Shown piece after piece: positions 60,982 through 64,000 of a stretch of 64,000 nt of DNA. Made by a program: the position numbers and the translations under genes. Positions within the stretch are counted from its first letter, which is position 1. Each line of letters begins with the position of its first letter. Source of the stretch: Paracoccaceae bacterium. GTDB lineage: Bacteria > Pseudomonadota > Alphaproteobacteria > Rhodobacterales > Rhodobacteraceae. The notes below the pieces were generated by a model. That model made no database searches. It was not told the origin of the DNA and saw nothing but the letters and a program-made list of their open reading frames with translations. The stretch lies in assembly GCA_003512825.1 (NCBI GenBank), contig DOOI01000213.1, forward strand, positions 25,910 through 89,909. The letters are read 5' to 3'.

Positions 60982-63919
60982 CCGTATGTGCTACCGCCCG
61001 ACCGGGCGTCAGCAAGGGGCGCAACAATCCTACAGGATGCGCGCGGAGCGAGAGGCGAAACGCGATGTAATCCTCCACCACTTCCTCACCACAGGTCATG
61101 GCGGGTAACGTGGCGACAGGCTCCAACGCGCCCTCGCCATCCAGATCGCGGGCAAAAAGCGGCAAGGGTTCCTCTCCCAGAATTCCGCGTGCCTGCCACA
61201 AGGCCTCTCGACGCGTCAGCCCCAGACCGGCAAATGCATCCGCTTCTGCCAAGCGATGCAAAACCGCAGGAACAAGCCCGGCGCGCCGCCATAAATCCTC
61301 AACCGAACGATAGCCATTGCCACGCGCCGCCGCGATCCAGCCTGCGTCATCCTCGCTCAGGCCGCGCACTTGCCGAAACCCCAGCCGCAGCGCCAAACCG
61401 CCTTTGCCATCAGGCTCCATTACGGAATCGAAATAGCTTTCATTCACCGAAATTGGCCGCACCTCGACCCCATGTTCTCGCGCGTCCCGTACGATCTGAG
61501 CCGGGGCGTAAAACCCCATAGGCTGCGAGTTTAGCAGCGCACAGGCAAAAATCCCCGGATGGTGCCGCTTCAGCCATGCCGAGGCATAGACCAGCAGCGC
61601 AAAAGAGGCGGCATGGCTTTCTGGAAAACCATAGCTGCCAAAACCTTCAATCTGCGAGAAACACCGCTCTGCGAATTCAGGTTCATAGCCGTTCTTTGCC
61701 ATGCCCTTCAGAAATCGTTCACGCAACTCACTGACATTCCCGTGCTTTTTGAACGTCGCCAAGGCCCGGCGCAGACGATCCGCTTCGGTGGGAGTAAAAC
61801 CTGCACCAATGATGGCAATCTGCATTGCCTGTTCTTGAAAAAGCGGCACGCCCAAGGTGCGCCCCAAAACCCGCCCCAGTTCATCGGAGGGGAAGGACAC
61901 CACCTCCTCGCCATTGCGCCGACGAATATAGGGATGCACCATATCGCCCTGAATAGGGCCTGGTCGAATGATGGCCACTTCGATCACCAGATCGTAAAAA
62001 CACCTTGGGCGCATGCGAGGCAGAAAGTTCATCTGCGCCCGACTTTCCACTTGGAAAACCCCGATGCTATCGGCGCGCGACAGCATCTGATATACGGCTG
62101 GATCTTCCGACGGCAGCGACGCCAGAGTGTGCTGCGTGCCATGATGCATCGCCACGAGGTCAAAAGCCTTGCGAATGCAGCTCAGCATGCCGAGTGCCAG
62201 AATATCCACCTTCAGAATGCCCAAAGTGTCGATATCGTCCTTGTCCCAACAAATAACGGTGCGGTCTTCCATCGCGGCATTTTCCAGCGGCACCAACTCG
62301 TCCAATCGCCCGTCCGTGATGATGAACCCCCCCACATGCTGCGACAGGTGGCGCGGAAAACCGACGATTTCTTCCACCAGCACCAGCGCCAGCTTTAGCC
62401 GTGGTTCGTTGGGATCAAACCCCAATTCTCGTAGGCGGTGCCCCTCCAAACCGGACAGTGAGGAACCAAAGCCCCAAACCTGTGAGGCCAGCGCCGATTG
62501 CGTGTCGCGCGACAGCCCAAGCGCTTGCCCCACCTCCCGCAGCGCCCGTTTCGCGCGGTAATGAATTACCGTTGCACATAATCCTGCCCGGTGCCGCCCA
62601 TAGCGCTGATAGATCCACTGGATCACCTCCTCACGCCGCTCATGTTCGAAATCGACATCAATATCGGGTGGTTCATTGCGCGCCTCCGAGACGAAACGCT
62701 CAAACACCATAGTGCCAATTTCAGGTGAAACGGAGGTAACCCCAAGACAATAGCACACGACTGAATTTGCTGCGGACCCACGCCCTTGGCACAAGATGCC
62801 CTGCGACCGAGCGAAGGCGACGATATCATTAACCGTCAGGAAATACGGCTCATACCCAAGCTTTTGAATCAAGCTCAACTCATGCTCGACCTGTGCGCGC
62901 ACCCGTTCCGTGGCCCCGTCGGGATAACGCTCGCGTAGCCCGGCTTCGGTCAATCGTCGAAGCCGGGCCGAGGGGCTTTCGCCCTCTGCCACTTCGGAAG
63001 GGTATTCATAGCGCAGAGCATCGAGTGAGAAGGTTAATCGTGCCGCCAAAGCCCCCGCTGCATCCACGGCCGCTTCATAGCCGCGAAAGAGCCGTCGCAT
63101 TTCTGCCTCTGAGCGCAGCCGCAATTCACCATTCGCCAAACCACTCCGCCCCAGCGTCTCCACAGTCTTGCCTTGCCGGATCGCAGTGAGCACATCCGCC
63201 AAAGGACGACGGTCTGAGCGGTGCAAGATCGGGCGTGCCGAAGCAAGGCAGGGCAGCGCAAGCCGCTGTCCGAGGGTGGCCTGATAGGCCAGCCGCGCCC
63301 TGTCCCTCCCATCATAGCCGGGCACCAGCGCCAGATGCATCACCGAACCAAGGCGGCGCGTCAGCCGTTCCGCCTGTGCCAACCACTCTCTCGCGCCGCC
63401 CTGCCACAGCGGTGCCTGTGTCAACGTTTCTTCCCCCACAGGCTGTGGCCCGGGGGGGTGCAGCACAAAATACATCCCCGCAGAGCGCTCAAACAGATCA
63501 TCCAGTCGCAACAGGCATTGCCCCTTGCTCACCCGCAACCGTCCAATGCTCAAGAGCCTGCTCAAGTGTGCCCAGCCTTGCCGGTTCGCTGGTAACGCTG
63601 TGAGCATCAGCCCTTCTTCAAACACCAGCGTCGCCGCCGGGATCAGCCGGGGACAGGTCATCTGCCATCCCTCTGACAGCCCCTCTGGCGCAGGAGGGCC
63701 AATTTCCTCCGTATCCCGGCGTTCCTCTGCCTCCCGACGAATTTCCCGCGCTGCTGCATGAGCGCGCACGATCCCTGCCACGGAGTTCAGATCCGCCACC
63801 GCAAGCGCTTGCAGCCCCAGACGTGCTGCCTGTTGCATCATCTCCTCGGGGTGCGCTGCCCCGGTGAGGAAGGTGAAATTCGAAATCGCGCAGAGCTCGA
63901 CAAAACCAGAATCACTCAT
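60953..63919 (-). CDS. dnaE2: Error-prone DNA polymerase DnaE2, C-terminally shortened
   Basis: DnaE2 (ImuC) is the SOS-induced alpha-subunit-like polymerase for mutagenic repair. The 988-residue product has the PHP domain (ELCAISNFTFLTGAAHPEE), the palm motif PPDIDVDFEHERREEV, the third Asp in ILKVDILALGMLS, RPGPIQGDMVHPYIRRR, and GFGSYGFPESHAASFALLVYASAW. It ends soon after RLSLRAHPVGLLRPLL, where full proteins (around 1,100 residues) continue with an OB-fold and tail. About 100-150 residues are missing, and the last 29 bp lie in znuB. The ATG at 63919 is chosen because the mature start motif follows it. A LexA-like box precedes it. Activity is uncertain. Confidence 0.88.
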   Translation of the reverse strand: MSDSGFVELCAISNFTFLTGAAHPEEMMQQAARLGLQALAVADLNSVAGIVRAHAAAREIRREAEERRDTEEIGPPAPEGLSEGWQMTCPRLIPAATLVFEEGLMLTALPANRQGWAHLSRLLSIGRLRVSKGQCLLRLDDLFERSAGMYFVLHPPGPQPVGEETLTQAPLWQGGAREWLAQAERLTRRLGSVMHLALVPGYDGRDRARLAYQATLGQRLALPCLASARPILHRSDRRPLADVLTAIRQGKTVETLGRSGLANGELRLRSEAEMRRLFRGYEAAVDAAGALAARLTFSLDALRYEYPSEVAEGESPSARLRRLTEAGLRERYPDGATERVRAQVEHELSLIQKLGYEPYFLTVNDIVAFARSQGILCQGRGSAANSVVCYCLGVTSVSPEIGTMVFERFVSEARNEPPDIDVDFEHERREEVIQWIYQRYGRHRAGLCATVIHYRAKRALREVGQALGLSRDTQSALASQVWGFGSSLSGLEGHRLRELGFDPNEPRLKLALVLVEEIVGFPRHLSQHVGGFIITDGRLDELVPLENAAMEDRTVICWDKDDIDTLGILKVDILALGMLSCIRKAFDLVAMHHGTQHTLASLPSEDPAVYQMLSRADSIGVFQVESRAQMNFLPRMRPRCFYDLVIEVAIIRPGPIQGDMVHPYIRRRNGEEVVSFPSDELGRVLGRTLGVPLFQEQAMQIAIIGAGFTPTEADRLRRALATFKKHGNVSELRERFLKGMAKNGYEPEFAERCFSQIEGFGSYGFPESHAASFALLVYASAWLKRHHPGIFACALLNSQPMGFYAPAQIVRDAREHGVEVRPISVNESYFDSVMEPDGKGGLALRLGFRQVRGLSEDDAGWIAAARGNGYRSVEDLWRRAGLVPAVLHRLAEADAFAGLGLTRREALWQARGILGEEPLPLFARDLDGEGALEPVATLPAMTCGEEVVEDYIAFRLSLRAHPVGLLRPLLTPGRAVAHTVNAAGQGDF

Positions 63920-63930
63920 CCCCGCACTAT

Positions 63931-63945
63931 ATTCACGTTTTGTTC
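63931..63945 (-). promoter_or_regulatory. Candidate LexA box upstream of dnaE2
   Basis: On the minus strand GAAC-AAAACGT-GAAT matches GAAC-N7-GAAC with one mismatch. It ends 11 bp before the dnaE2 ATG, close to the spacing of the perfect imuB box. This suggests dnaE2 has its own SOS promoter. Confidence 0.6.
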
Positions 63946-64000
63946 CATTTCGAAGACCTCCCGAGCAGGCCTCCTCGTGCCCGTCAGTCACGAATTGCCC

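Overview
The window looks like a chromosomal segment of a Rhodobacteraceae (Roseobacter-group) alphaproteobacterium. It is moderately GC-rich, has many 1-4 nt start/stop overlaps, and carries marker genes of that clade: an Mcl1-type malyl-CoA lyase, an MbfA-type ferritin/VIT1 protein behind an Irr-like box, alphaproteobacterial LexA boxes (GAAC-N7-GAAC), a DUF2794 protein and phenylacetate catabolism genes. I see no phage, IS element, CRISPR array or plasmid gene. It reads as core genome with one accessory surface-polysaccharide island.

Layout. 1-4351: a corrinoid uptake operon (BtuC-like permease cut by the window edge, BtuD-like ATPase, CbiZ amidohydrolase) with its own ExbB-ExbD-ExbD-TonB energiser. 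4348-8889: a carboxymuconolactone-decarboxylase-like gene, a coupled three-gene operon of unknown function (divergent M19 dipeptidase homologue, an unrecognised 568-aa protein, a DUF3726 protein) and a metallophosphoesterase. 8908-19450: glmM and a surface-polysaccharide export/assembly locus (WbpM/CapD dehydratase, sulfotransferase, RgpF/WbsX protein, KpsM-, KpsE- and KpsT-like parts, GT2). Two of its genes are broken as written: capD by a one-base frameshift and kpsE by an in-frame TGA. 19544-31305: an RTX protein, tRNA-Lys, dapF-mtaB, housekeeping enzymes, an RsbW/RsbV pair, a thiolase, and a triple palindrome ahead of a methionine-sulfoxide reductase.

31375-39961: mbfA, a TetR gene, a MetE-like protein, LysM and rhodanese proteins, YbaK, glutathione-dependent formaldehyde dehydrogenase, an I78 inhibitor and SOS-controlled imuB. 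39973-46605: a phenylacetate block (paaZ divergent from paaI-pcaF/paaJ-paaK-tetR, then a PaaX-family gene) without the ring-epoxidase genes. 46637-57715: mixed metabolism and RNA genes (DUF2794, 3-hydroxyacyl-CoA dehydrogenase, RluA, kinase-like protein, aldehyde dehydrogenase, peroxiredoxin, pnp, rpsO, a small RTX protein, truB). 57809-60981: the zinc regulon znuA / zur-znuC-znuB. 60953-63919: dnaE2, apparently lacking its C-terminal domain and overlapping znuB tail to tail.

The most interesting leads are the 4873-8095 operon with a partly lost metal site, the ExbD pair in which one copy carries Asn for the channel Asp, the three tandem perfect palindromes at 30762-30828, and the dispersed imuB/dnaE2 mutasome with a truncated polymerase.
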